A DNA stretch of 64,000 nucleotides from Ceratobasidium sp. AG-K (lineage: Eukaryota > Basidiomycota > Agaricomycetes > Cantharellales > Ceratobasidiaceae), in NCBI GenBank assembly GCA_037039685.1, contig JAWNGF010000002.1:4836001-4900000 (forward strand), written 5' to 3'. Position 1 is the first letter of the stretch, and every line of letters starts with the position of its first letter. A program made the position numbers and the translations under genes. The notes beneath the pieces were generated by a model. It worked only from the letters and a program-made list of their open reading frames with translations, was not told the origin of the DNA and searched no databases. This document shows, in pieces, positions 48,807 to 62,750 of this stretch.

Positions 48807-50868
48807 CTACGATGAACCATCGGGATCACTGCTGGGTGCTTCCTCGTCAGGGTAAGTACCAGGCTGTCCTCCGGTATTGTTCAAGGATCCCAAAGTGGGA
48901 GGGGAGGAAGGCACGGACTCCATGGAGTTACCAGCTTGAGATGAAGATCCGACCGGACTTGCCCTGAAGATCATGCCAATTTTTCTGGATGAGGACGGTT
49001 CGGCACCCATTGCACCAAGCGAAGATGTGCCCCCGATGATATATCCACCCGCATCCGCGGGATCGGATGCACCTCCTGGAGCGTTGGTTGTGTCGACCAA
49101 CGCTGGCTCTGCTTGGTTGAGCCATAGGGGGTTGATTGTACCGTCTTCGATATTCCAGGAGAAGCGCTGAGAGAAGTGCGTCGAAGTACTGTTGATATCC
49201 ATTCCGGCATTGACATTGTAAGCGCAAGGCTGAGATGAGAGCTGTGAGGGAGACGCCGAGTTCGGGTCGTAGCTAGCGCAGTACACCTAGAGGAGAGTTT
49301 AGCTTGGTACCGAATGACGTTGTGGTATGTACGCGCCTTGATGGAGTCATCCTTAGACTGAGGCACGGACATGGCGATCAACACAACCTTCTCCGATGGT
49401 CCAAGGTCGGCCCGTGTACCTTGGGGAACCAAGTACATTGAGGTCGAAGTCGAGTTGCTAGCGTTGATCATATAGCTGGGTGAATCTTTGCTTCCAGCCG
49501 ACTGAATGCCCGTTTTGCCAGGCCTGGGAGAAACAATCTGGAAGGTACGTTAGTCTCATTGGCCTGCAATCTGAACAAGTACGTACTAAGGAGGCAAGCC
49601 GCTCACTGGGAACCGTATGAGCAACAGTATTGACTATGTCGATAACTCCCACGACACCAGGAATAGTGGCTACCGGGGGAAGTAAAGGATCGACGATCCC
49701 TCGCTTTTCAGACAGACTTTTGAGGACCGTAAGCTCTAGCGGCCCTCCTTGACGTTGGTGTTCATAGAGTTTCCGCTCTTCGAGAGCCCTTCTAACTGGT
49801 AGATTTCCAGCCCCCAAGTGAAGTCCTTGCCATGCCGAGTCAAGCAATAACGAGACCAATGAGGGATGAGCCGAGACTTGATCAATTGCATCTAGTTCGC
49901 CCCCGTACGGGCTGTCAACTTTCTTGGAGGAAGTTCGGCGGGTACCCGTAGCGTGTTTAGAGCGTGCCTCGAGCGAATGAGCATGGACGTGGTTGCCGCC
50001 AATAATAACTGAATCATCCGCGTAAACCTTGATGCTGTGTCCGTGATGCTTGTGGTGGCCATGGCTGTGTTGCCTATGATGACCATGTCGGTGATGCTTC
50101 CCGTGGTGATAGCCCCGCTTGTGTGCGTGACTATGGACATGGTTATTACCACCCGACACGATCAGTGGATTGTCAGAGTAGATTTTCGTTCCATGATGCT
50201 GGTGGTAATCGTGGTAACTGTGGTGTCCATGACGGTGGCCGTGACTACGCTTGTGCGAATGGGAATGGATATGTACATTGTTGTCTGATACAACCAGGGG
50301 GTTGTTCGCATCGAATTTGGTGCTATGTCCATGATGCCGATGGTGACCTCCGTGATGGTGGTGGTGGTGGTGCCGGCTCCTCTTGTCCTTGTGTGAAGTA
50401 TCGAGAACGGGCCTCAGGCTCAGGCTGTGGAGTGGACGACCGCGGTGATAACTGTACCAACGCTGGTAAGTGTGACCCTGGCTCCTATGGCTAAAGATCA
50501 CATTTGGGTCCCCGGCTCCGTGAAGGTGTTTGGTGCCATCCCAGTCAGAACCTAAGGCTTCGAGTTCACTTTGATGGTATCCACGATGATAATGATGGCT
50601 ACGAGCCTCCAAATCCAGGTCACTGTGTCGCGAAACTAGAGTAGGGAATGGTAGGTTATGGTTGAGTTGGTCAAGTGCCGCTCCCGGCTCCTCCACATCA
50701 CCGACCTACAAATACAAACAAACCCAGTTAACTACCAAACCCGGCCTCGGAGGACGAGCGGGGACTTACGTTAGAGTGGTATGGAAGCCCACTGAATCCG
50801 GCCATAAGCATTGTGCTCGTGACCACAAAGGCGAGGAGCGAGGTAAAACGTGGTGAAAGTACGGCCAT
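48807..50868 (-). CDS. Secreted histidine-rich repeat protein with dibasic sites
   Basis: Exon 1 from ATG 50868 encodes MAVLSPRFTSLLAFVVTSTM, a signal peptide; a GTAAGT...TAG intron then joins in phase to VGDVEEPG. The centre (about 49959-50381) holds three units of 44-51 residues. Each has a His/Gly/Arg-rich stretch (such as HHHHHHHGGHHRHHGHS), a short hydrophobic part (NNPLVVSDNN, SDNPLIVSGGNN, DDSVIIGGN), then HVHxHS. The first two end in HKR and the third in LEAR. A C-terminal globular part has MINASNSTSTSMYLVP and VYCASYDPN...PC, then a Ser/Gly-rich acidic tail. His clusters suggest Zn, Cu or Ni binding; KR sites suggest Kex2-type cleavage. Both are inference. The intron before VYCASY seems to use a GC donor. 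Confidence 0.75.
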
Positions 50869-50929
50869 GCCCTTCGAGCCCGAGTCTCTTGCACTAAAGA
50901 GTTCTCGTCGTGGGGAGATAGGCATCACG

Positions 50930-50954
50930 CCCCCCCCCCCCCCCTCCTTTTATC
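50930..50954 (-). promoter_or_regulatory. TATA box plus poly(G) tract upstream of His-rich gene
   Basis: On the coding strand GGATAAAAGG (50946-50954 region) is followed by a run of 15 G (50930-50944). It ends about 62 nt before the ATG at 50868. Order and spacing match the GST gene upstream region near 25.3 kb. Confidence 0.5.
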
Positions 50955-51384
50955 CACCTTCGAAAGTGTTTGGCGAGACAAACACAACGGCAAACCGGGC
51001 GACCTAATTACTAGACAAGGCAATTATTGTTGTCAAAATTGGCAATTCACAATTACCCAAAATAGACATTATTAACTACCAGATCCGGTAATCTATACTT
51101 CCGCTCTTGGAACAAGTCTGATACCGATTTTCGATAATTTGTCATATATTTTGTCAGAAACAAGGGCTTATTCAGAGAGGACGGCTCATTTCTCTGGGTT
51201 ACAGTAGGAGTCGCCTGTGGCGATCCGTGTGATCCTTCACCACAAACCGTGAGCATTTAGTCCTACGCACGCCGAAGAAGATTAAAAGGGCACCCCACTT
51301 TCTCATGTAGGATGGCCCAAGGGGTATCACATTGTTGCCCCACGCCAACTGCTACGCACAGACCAGTCAAAAAATCAAATTCGT
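50955..51384. other. Intergenic
   Basis: AT-rich flank between the histidine-rich gene promoter and the 3' end of the first TAP-like gene. No supported feature. Confidence 0.4.
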
Positions 51385-53929
51385 TCATGGAAAGAGGTCA
51401 AGTTTTGGGCGGAAACTACTCAGCCCCTCAAGGGCTTTCCATAGTTTTTGGTCTTCCGGTGAATTAAGAGAGGCAAATTTGGTTTTGTTTCCCGGGAATA
51501 AGTATCCAGGTCTGCCGCAGAGGTATGTCTAAGTACATACAAACAAGAAAAGAGGGGAAAGGCTTACTCAGGCTTGCAACGAGTCCCGTGTGCAGGTACT
51601 TTGCCCTCCACAAAATAATCACGAAACACTCTGGCAGAGCAGAGGGAGGGATGAGAAATCCTGCATGAAGAGTAAGGATAATTATGATGCATAGAAAGAT
51701 GACCACGTACGTGCAGTGACCAAATCTGTGCACAGTGAGTAGCGTGTGGAGGTTAGCTTACTCTGATGATGCTCTGATTTTAGAAACGCACCCCTCTTGG
51801 ACCAACAATGCCGCGCTCTCATTCCCAAATGCTTTGGCCATCTTCTCCGCACCTAACAAAGGGGTCACAGGGTCTGCGTTCAAGCTTGCATATAAAATCG
51901 GAAACCTGTGTGCCTGTTCAGTACACAACAACATTCATCAGCCGCATATATCCGCTCACTTTGTCCTTTTCAGCCCTTCTTCCACGCTCCAAGGTCCTAC
52001 GTAGCGTTGGATTGGTTCCATCTTCCAATTTTTGCAAAATCCTGCCCAAAGTGCCCAGGCTTCACCGATTGAACTAAGTGTGCCCATGTCGTGTATGCTA
52101 TACATCATACCGTTAATTATTCTCCCATTGATGAACAGGTGGAACGAACTAGTCCATATAGGCATCCAAGGATTTTTGTTCTGCGAGCCCGGAGTCGCCG
52201 CAGCTAATAGAATATTTTGCTAACTGATTGTAGCTTTTCTCTATAGGCCGGTTAAATACGTTCTGGGGCGACTATCTTAGATTAGGCCGAACAAAAGAGC
52301 ATGATACATACCTTGTCCCCGTTTTCATGACGTAGCTCAGCATACGAGGCATAAACACCATCGTACATGGACTGCGGGTCTCCTTCTTCGACTTTAGCAA
52401 TCGCTGCGCCGGACCAAGAATACGTCAACGTTAAGATGTGCAAGGATCCGGTCAAACCTACACTTGGCCAAGTCAGGCCAGCCCTTAGGATCATACAGGC
52501 CTCTAAACACCAAGTACTTTGCATTAGATGCAGTGAGAACACCTGGGCCGATTTTGGATTTCGGTACAGGCATCGGCTCTCTCCTTAGCTGTTCATACAG
52601 ACCCTCAAGTCGAGATCGCAGGTTGACAAACGAAGCTGCATCGCTATCACGAGACTTGGCAAATGCGCATCGCTCTGGGCCAGCCTTAGCACAGGAGTCA
52701 AGAAAGCCAGACAATGTCTTCAAAAAGTGAGAAGAGGAGCGAGCGTAAAAAAGCACTTATCTACCTTGTCAGTGTCGGTCATCGCATCAGCGCCCCACTG
52801 GTAAATATCCCTATGGTAGGACTCGGCGTTGACCACCCCGTCTAGAACCATACGTTTTACAAGGTGCGGGCGCATTGCAGCAAACGTAGAACCCAATACC
52901 GTCCCATACGAAAACCTTTACGAGCCATCCTTAGATCATATAGAGACATACTTCCCGGGACTCACCCCCAAAAATTCAGACCATCTTCGCCCAACGCGTC
53001 CACAATGCGCTCCATATCCTGCACCACGAGCGCAGTACTAACCGACTCCAACATCCTCTTATTCCCTTGGGTTTGGCAAGCTAGGCTCGTGGCGTTGAAC
53101 AAAGCGTCCAGTTTGGCTATATGCATAAGCTCCAACGCCTTGCGTGTTTCAGAGGGAAGGGAAGGAGGACCTCGTGCGTCGTATGAGTATCCGAGTCTAT
53201 GGCATATATTGAGCATTGGATGGAATGGAAAGCTAATACTCACAGTGACTGTTTGTAGGACATGTGAAGCGCCTCTGCCTCTGTCTCGTAGCATCCGAGC
53301 CTCGGGAGAGTCATGTTCACTCCTCGTGGGTCGAATCCAATGATATCGTATCGGCCACCGACTATGGAACTCAGCTTAGGCCCATAAGTAGCAGCGAATC
53401 CACTACCTGACCCGCCGGGGCCCTACGAAGTATACGACATGGAGCTTATTTTGTAGCGCAAGAATTATCACTTACGCCCGGGTTGATGAGCATACTCCCC
53501 AAGTTCTCCTTCCGCGATACTGTGGCCGGGATTTTGCGCAAAAAGATGGATACCGTGTCATTTGCTTCAGGATGGGCGTACTAGCCAAAGATTAGATCGT
53601 GCAAAACAGTTGAAAAAAACCTTACGTCTCTCGGGACTGTCAAATACGCGCACTCGGTTGTTGTAATGTCAGGGCACGCCCACCATGCAATCCCACCCGC
53701 CACGGTTGACTCGGTAAAGGGAGTCACTGGGTCAAGCCGGTTGCCCTTGATATTGGAATACGTGCAATACCCCAGCTGGTAAATTTTAGTACTTGGACAC
53801 TGAGATCTATGGCTAAACGCCACGAACCAGAGTCAGGCCAGCCCAGAGGAGCGCACGACGCGTAAGCGTACGCGGTTGGCCATGACTGGGATCCAACGGG
53901 ATCAGCAAGTGCGCCTTCTCAGAGTTCAT
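51385..53929 (-). CDS. TAP-like alpha/beta-hydrolase peptidase (S33), copy A
   Basis: The start at 53929 (MNSEKAHLLIPLDPSHG) is followed by TRRALLWAGLTL, a membrane anchor or signal segment. A 52-nt intron leads to LGYCTYSNIKGNRLDP, then WWACPDITTTECAYLTVPRD. The oxyanion and nucleophile region gives NFWG-FSYGTVLGSTFAAMRP (GFSYG elbow) and LVKRMVLDGVVNAESY. The C-terminal cap includes LNADPVTPLLGAEKMAKAFG (catalytic Asp) and FGHC (catalytic His). The protein ends CGRPGYLFPGNKTKFAS and FRPKLDLFP at 51385. Family members are secreted or membrane-anchored aminopeptidases or esterases related to bacterial tripeptidyl aminopeptidase. Many short introns are in phase. Copy B downstream on the same strand is a close paralogue. 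Confidence 0.8.
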
Positions 53930-54257
53930 CCCAGTTGAGAGGGTGGAGAGCAATTACGGATCTTGCAGACTGGTCCTTCATATAACTTTCAGCGCGCAGT
54001 GATACAGAACCACGGCTGCGGTGTTGCATGTGGTTGGCATCACGGGCGCTAAGATCCCTCGACAAGAATTGTGACAAAAACAGTTGACCCTAGCAGGGCC
54101 AAGCAGATGACGCAGGAGATGCCGGTGACTCGAACAGAGGAAACCAGCTCTAACTGCCAGTCGGTGTACCAACGCGAGTATCAACTTAACAGTCTGCATA
54201 AATTTTATTTTCGTTGTGCTACTATGCTTGATTTTTTGAAGCGGGTCTTAGATCTCC
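53930..54257. other. Spacer between tandem peptidase genes
   Basis: 328 bp containing the promoter of copy A and the 3' UTR of copy B. Nothing else recognised. Confidence 0.5.
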
Positions 54258-56760
54258 TCAGAGGGGTCGGTAAAACTCCCTATTGAAATCGCTTAAACCC
54301 TCGAGCGCACTCCAGAGCTTCTGGTCCTCTGCTGAGAGGATCGAAATGTCCTTGGCCTTGTTTCCTGGGAACAAAAATCCAGGCCTGCAGCCACGAGGTC
54401 GGGTAAGATTCGTGAAAAGGAGAAAATAGCTGGACGTACTCGGGCTTGCATAGTGTCCCAGGCTCGGGAAGTTTTCCATGGAGGAAGTAGTCGCGGAATT
54501 TTTTGGCGGAACAAAGCGACGGATGGGCCAGTCTGCATGTATTATGATTAGCCTCTGGCTTTTCCCGGTCAGACAAGATGGTAGCAACTCACGTGCAGTG
54601 GCCAAATCTGCGTGCCACCCAGCCGTCAGCAACATTCCAAAGGACCCAACAACCAATACCCACCCTTCCTGGACCAACAGCACCGCACTCTCGTTCCCGA
54701 ACGCCTTGGCCATCTTTTCCGCAGCCGGCAAAGGCGTAACAGGGTCCGCGTCCAAGCTCGCGTACAAAATCGGGAACCTATCACAGATCAGTCACCACTT
54801 TCCATTGGGCGCGCATACATCCACCTACCTCGTCTTTTTCAGTCCGTCCTCAACGCTCCATGGCCCATCGTAGCGTTGGACCGGCCTAAACTCCCAGTTT
54901 TTGCAGAACCCAGTCCAAAGAGCCCAGTTTTCCCCAATCGGGCCGACTTTGGCGAGTTGGTGGAAGCTGAGCCCGGGATCAGGTTGCGTATCTACTAGGA
55001 GAGTGGCGACTTACTATTCGACGTAATCGTCCAACGTCTTCCAGCCCGCAGGTTCCGAGTCACCGCACATGATCGAAGAAGTAACCACCGCCAACCCGCG
55101 TTTCTCCAGATACCGGTTAAACACGTTCTACGCCCATAAGTCTTTGTATAACTACATAACGCACAACACACCTTGTTTCCACTGTCCTGAATCAACTCTT
55201 CAAACGCGCCATACGCACTATCATACAACGCCTTGGGGTTCCCGTCGTCCGCCTCGGCGAGCGCTACATCCACATCAGCACCCACATTCCAACACAAAAC
55301 TCAGACTCACACTTGGCCAGTTGGGGCCACCTAGCAGGGGCGTACAATCCCATAAACACCACTAATTTTGCGTCCGAGGCCGTGAGGACTCCCGCACCGG
55401 TCCTGGACTTGGGTACTGGCAACGGGCTCTTGCGGAGTCGATCGTACAGTCTGTCGAGACGGGCCCGGAGGTCCTCGGTCGTGCTATTGGGTTTAGCGAA
55501 CGCGCATCTGTCTGGGCCAGCGGTGGCGCATCCGTCGAGGAATCCGGTCAAGGTCTGGAAGGTGTGAGTACAAGGAGAGAGTGGAGTGGGGTGGAGGTAC
55601 CTTGTGCGTATCGGTTAGTCCGTCTTCGCCCCATTGGTAGATGTCCCGGTGGTACGACTCGGCGTTGGATACTCCGTCCAGGACCATGCGTTTAACGAGG
55701 TGCGGGCGCATAGCGGCAAACGTCGAACCCAGAATTGTCCCATACGAGAATCTACGCTCGTCAATGCCACAGTCTACTTTACATCACGCAGGACTCACCC
55801 CCAAAAGTTCAATCCGTCCTCACCCAATGCATCGACGATACGCTCCATATCCTGCACGACCAACGCGGTACTAACCGACTCGAGCATGCGTTTATTCCCA
55901 TTCGTCTGACACGCGAGGTGTGTTGCTTTGAACGACGCGTCCAACCGGGTGACGTGCATGTGTTCCGAGGCTGCACGGGCCCCGGCTGGGAGCGAGTGTG
56001 GGCCTCGAGCATCAAATGGAATGCCCAGGCTGCGGGGGGTAAGTAAGTGAAGAGGCGAGGAGGCAGGACTTACAGGGATTCTTTGTACATCGAGTGCAGG
56101 CCCTGGGCTTCATTCTCGTAGCACCCGAGCTGGGGGAGGGTCATGTTTACCCCGCGCGGGTCGAAGCCGATAATGTCGTACCGTCCTTCGACCAGTGCGC
56201 TGAGCGCAGGTCCACGGGAAGCGGCGAACGCATTGCCCGAGCCGCCCGGACCCTGCCAAATACATGTAAATCAGGTGTGGGACGCGACCAAGAGGGACTT
56301 ACGCCTGGGTTGATGAGGATACTCCCAAGGTAGTCTTTCTTTGCGACCGTGGCGGGGACTTTACGCAGGAATATCGAGACGGTATCGTTGGCCTCGGGAT
56401 GGGCGTACTACAAAGAGGTCAGAGCGCGAAATGAGTTGAATTGAGGACTTGCATCGCGTGGGACGGTCAGGTATGCGCATTCTGTTGTTGTAATATCTGG
56501 GCATGCCCACCAAGAGATTCCGCTCGCAACGGTTGACTCAGTAAACGGGGCAACGGTTGAGCCGGAAGGTACAGTCAGGAAATTGGGATCATCACTGAGC
56601 CTGGAATACACGTAAAAGCCCAACTGGTCGAGTTCAGACGGTGTCAAGGCGGGTTCGAAAGACGTACCGCGAGCCCAGCCCATGGGAGCGCTCGCCGTAC
56701 GCGAGTGTCCTTTTTAGGGACAGGACGGTTTACTAGCGGGAGGGATTTCCCAGATGACAT
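54258..56760 (-). CDS. TAP-like alpha/beta-hydrolase peptidase (S33), copy B
   Basis: The start at 56760 (MSSGKSLPLVNRPVPKKDT) is chosen by alignment with copy A; an ATG at 56877 is further upstream in frame. RRALPWAGLA, then a 43-nt intron, then LGFYVYSRLSDDPN. Shared blocks: STVASGISWWACPDITTTEC, YLTVPRD, GPGGSGNAFAASRGPA and YDIIGFDPRGVNMTLP. The nucleophile elbow is NFWG-FSYGTILGS, followed by LVKRMVLDGVSNAESYHRDI. The Asp block is LDADPVTPLPAAEKMAKAFG and the His lies in FGHC. The end is RPGFLFPGNKAKDISIL and LWSALEGLSDF at 54258. The Ser-Asp-His triad is intact. Exon borders match copy A, so this is a tandem duplication. Likely cell-surface or secreted peptide or ester hydrolase. Confidence 0.8.
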
Positions 56761-57002
56761 TTGGGAGTGGGAAGCCGAGGTCGGCGGGTTTCTTGTTATA
56801 TATGTGGTTACAGGTGGTGCTTCGGAGCACTGCGGTGATTCATGTGGTTGGTCGGGCTCCATGCCAGAGATAGACAATGGTGATAAGCCACATATAGATG
56901 TAAGGGTCCCTTAGAGACGGTTCCTTGTGCATAGACCATCGATGCGCCCCTTTTTCGCGACGACCTGGTTGGATCTCTCGTAATCGCCTGCGGTGTACCA
57001 CG
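56761..57002. promoter_or_regulatory. Bidirectional promoter, peptidase B / PAK kinase
   Basis: 242 bp between the minus-strand start at 56760 and the plus-strand start at 57003, so both promoters must share it. TTATATATGTGG near 56795 is TATA-like. Confidence 0.4.
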
Positions 57003-59306
<2,304 letters not shown>

Positions 59307-59606
59307 GACCTGTCGCTTTTTTTTTTTTGTTTTCTTGTTTCTACTGTAACACATTCTCGGTCTATTGTTTTGTGAAGTCGAGTGGTATTTAAGTTTCTGG
59401 CCGAATAGACGTTGAATTGATGTAGTGGGGTGGGAATCCGAGCGGGTTGTGCGATTGGCTTGGGCTCTTTCTGGGTTTGATGGTTTGTCAGCGGCCGCAT
59501 ATACTCAGCTCCTGTCGATGCTGTCGGTTAAAAGTGCGTGTTGTCTGCATTCCAGGATGACATTTCGTGCATGCGACAGTACGTGCAACAAGTCTGAATC
59601 AAAACA
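59307..59606. other. Convergent 3' region
   Basis: Between the PAK stop and the F-box gene stop. A T9-10 run follows the PAK stop at about 59318. No other feature. Confidence 0.5.
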
Positions 59607-61465
59607 TCATAGCGTGTAGACCCACAGACCCTGCCCGGCCAACCGCTGGTTAAAACAAAGGTTAGCAAAGTTCAGCACCAAAGGAGACTGACCAACATGT
59701 CTCCAATGGACTCCAAATACAACTGCGTGATCTATATCAAGACGAGCAAGCTACACGACTCAGAAGTGCTCACCGTGCTCGTCATCTATCTCAGGACGAA
59801 AGAGGAATTTTGAGGACATCCCTTCAGCCGATTTGACATCAGTTATTGTATAGCCGTTTGGACGACTCGACCTGGCAAACATAATGTCCAAGGAATTGCG
59901 CGTGTGAGACTCGGTATCTGTAGGGCCAGGGACAGTTTCTTGTGTGCTTGCTCGCCGCACGCGCACTCTGTTTAGATTAAAGTCCCAGAACCGAAGACTG
60001 GATATGCCTTGCTGCTGCCCCTTCACCAGTCGTTGCCCATGCACAGACTCATAGGTCCTGTCGTATACCCCAGTTGAGCGGAGCCAGGTGGTGTGGTGGC
60101 CCCATGTTTCCCAAGAGACCTCGACTGGCTGGTTCTGATCAACATTTACCCCGAATAGAATACTCAAAATTGCTCGGGATGAGATTAGCAATACACCACC
60201 GTCGCTGTTGCTTTGGTGGTCCATCGTGTCGATGCTGATACGCAGCAGGTCCGAGTCGCTAGAAAGACTCTCGAAGATTTTCGGTACTCGGGAGGATAGA
60301 GAATCTGCGGCTGGCACTGAGGGGCCGCGGAAAAGAACGCCGAACGAACTGTGGTTAGGGTGGTGTGCTGGAAAGGTAAACTGTGCGATGCATCGAGGGC
60401 TGGATAGCTTGTAAACCCTCAAACTCCCCATGCTAGGTGGTTCGTGCCAGTTGTCCGGGGGCGTAAACGAATCGAGGCGCAAAAAGTGGGGAACGATGAT
60501 AAGGTCTTCGGAGAGTAACCAGATAGCAGCAATATCGAAGTTTTCGACATCGCCTGCAGTACAATGCTAGTGCCCACATGAGACTACGTACTGGGCGGCG
60601 GGTAGTACACTTACCGCCACCTGCTGACCCGTCAGCCAGTTATATACAACTATATGCGCCACACCAATTGATTCGAGTGCTATGACTACGAGCCGTCCGC
60701 ATGTGCGTAGCGAGACAGGCAAGAAGGAGGTGGTGTACTTCAAAATATGAACGCTGATCATAATCTCAGTATTTGTAGGTGAGATTGTAGGGTGTGGCTC
60801 ATTAGTTGACATTGTTCGCAGATGCAGCTTGAATTGCACAAGGCGGGCCTGAGCATTGGGTCCACCGGACGGCTCCATAGTCTCCGCGGTGATTTTGTCC
60901 AGTAGTATCAATAGATCATGCTCTGGCTGAATTGTAAAGCTTCTTAGCATCCGGGCTGACACAACGTGGTACCAGGATTTGGGTTCCGTTCCCCTGTTGA
61001 AGGACAAAAGTTGAGTAAAAGAGATACAATAGCCTAGCTCAGGTTGTGTTCCATCGTGAATCTTGCCGGTTGCAAATACTCCGTCAATGAAATGTACTCG
61101 TCTCAATGTATGCTCACTCCGTACCGACTGGGATGCGTCTGGAATGAAGGCCGGCTTAGTTAGCTCAACCCGCTGCCAGTTCTGTCTGTGCTTTCGAAGC
61201 GTGTTGATCATTTCGGCAAGGCTCATATCAGTCCGCAGAATGGATGGAGCCGCATAACCACACATGTCCAGCTCAAGCCTGTACTGCAGATATATGCTGG
61301 CAGCCACCAGATCTTGACAGCGCCGACAAACCTAGTCTCAGCGTTAGGCAGCAGTGCCCTTGCGCAAGTAAGTACACTAACCTGCTGAAAGCAACGAATG
61401 ACTATAGCCTTGGCGGACTTGAGCATCCTCATAATAATCTCGTCAGGGAGCCTGGTGAACGACAT
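59607..61465 (-). CDS. F-box-like protein
   Basis: The start at 61465 gives MSFTRLPDEIIMRMLKSAKA; an intron after IRCFQQ joins VCRRCQDLVAASIYLQY, together an F-box-like motif (LPxE...VCRR). A long C-terminal region without known repeats follows: GVFATGKIHDGTQPELGY, VYNWLTGQQVA, then after another intron DIAAIWLLSEDLIIVPHF, VPKIFESLSSDSDL, WETWGHHTTWL, and NGYTITDVKSAEGMSS near the end. The last exons give EHVVFG... and the terminal LWVYTL at 59607. F-box proteins recruit substrates to SCF ubiquitin ligases; fungi often have expanded families like this one. A broken paralogue lies just downstream at 61.9-62.75 kb. The last two splice sites are inferred from comparison with it. Confidence 0.72.
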
Positions 61466-61939
61466 GATGGTGGGATGGCAAGAGCCAATAGTCAGGTGAA
61501 TGCCTCAGCCAGGATCTTGTTGGAACTTGAGAAATGAAACATCTACAATGTAAGCCCCCAACACAAATCCGGTAAGGCCATGTGACCCCGTATTGCTGCA
61601 TTCTATTTACTCTACTATGGGCTCAGCATCGTTCACTTCGCTCTACTTGTATATTGTCGTTTTTTACCCTCCTTTTCAGAGTCGGGTTGTATTCCATGAT
61701 CCAAGGCCAAGCGGACATTACCCAAACGCATGGTGGGGTGAAAACTGCCATTGTTGTTTATTATGAATTTAGATATTATTTGGTTAATTATGCTTCCGGG
61801 CTTGATTACTCATTGGCTGAAAGCTTATACCTAGGTTCAGTTGTTTGGCAGGGCTGGTTTTGCCAATGCATCAATTGAAAGGCACTGCGTAAGTACACAC
61901 AGCAAATCCTGAATCAGAGCCATACAATTTGAATGATTC
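61466..61939. other. Intergenic
   Basis: Promoter side of the F-box gene and 3' side of its broken paralogue. An AT-rich core near 61750-61800. No supported gene. Confidence 0.4.
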
Positions 61940-62750
61940 TCATAAAGTGAAGACCAACAGACCTGGTTTAGGTCCCAGCTCAGGGTCATCCTGGTCATAA
62001 GAGTTAGCAGAGCCCAACGTCAAGGTAGATCCACTGACTCCTTCCCCCATGAGCTCAAGCGCAACTACAAAAATTCTATATTAAGCACAGGGAAGACCAA
62101 TAGTTCAGAGCAACACTCACCATGCTCCTCATCCATTATTAGAGAGTCAGCAGGTTTGGGATTTACCTTCTCAAACAAGTTGATATTGGTTATTGTATAT
62201 CCATTTGTATGAATCAACTGGGTAAACATGCTCTCCAACAAGTTGGACATGTCAGGCCCAGTATGGCTAAGGTCAAAGACACTAGTCACCCCCACACCTC
62301 CTTGCCATGCATGTACTCTTTTTGGGTTAAAGTCCCAGACCCAATAATTGTAGCTCTGTTCCCCCCTCTCTGAGAATGCTGCCATTTGGTGCCTGTGCAA
62401 ATGGTCCTGGTAAAAACTGCCCTGTGTGGACAAGGAGAGCCAGATTGCATGGTGGCCCCATGCTTCCTAGGGGATCTTGACCGGTTGATCTTGGTTATAG
62501 TTTACTCCAGCCAAAAGGCTCAATATTGCTTGGAACAAAATTAGCAATACACTGTGGCTATAATTGTATTGCCTATCCAACATTGTGACATAGATACACA
62601 GAAAATCATTGTTGGGGGGTCTCTCAAAGATTTTTGGCACCTGGGAGGGCAGAGAGGCTGTAGCCAGTACTGAAGGATTGCCTAAGCAGAGAGAAGAAAA
62701 CATGTGGCTAGGATGATATCTTGGAAGGATGAACTGTGCAACACATCAAG
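61940..62750 (-). pseudogene. 5'-truncated F-box paralogue
   Basis: This matches the C-terminal half of the F-box gene at 59.6-61.5 kb block by block: CVAQFILPRYHPSH against CIAQFTFPAHHPNH, VPKIFERPPNN against VPKIFESLSSD, EAWGHHAIWL against ETWGHHTTWL, and NGYTITNINLFEK against NGYTITDVKSAEG. It ends in LLVFTL against LWVYTL at 61940. A TGG codon of the intact gene is TAG here (62467-62469), a nonsense change. Homology stops abruptly at 62750, where an LTR-like sequence begins with TG. So the copy lost its F-box half to the insertion and also carries a stop. Confidence 0.8.
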
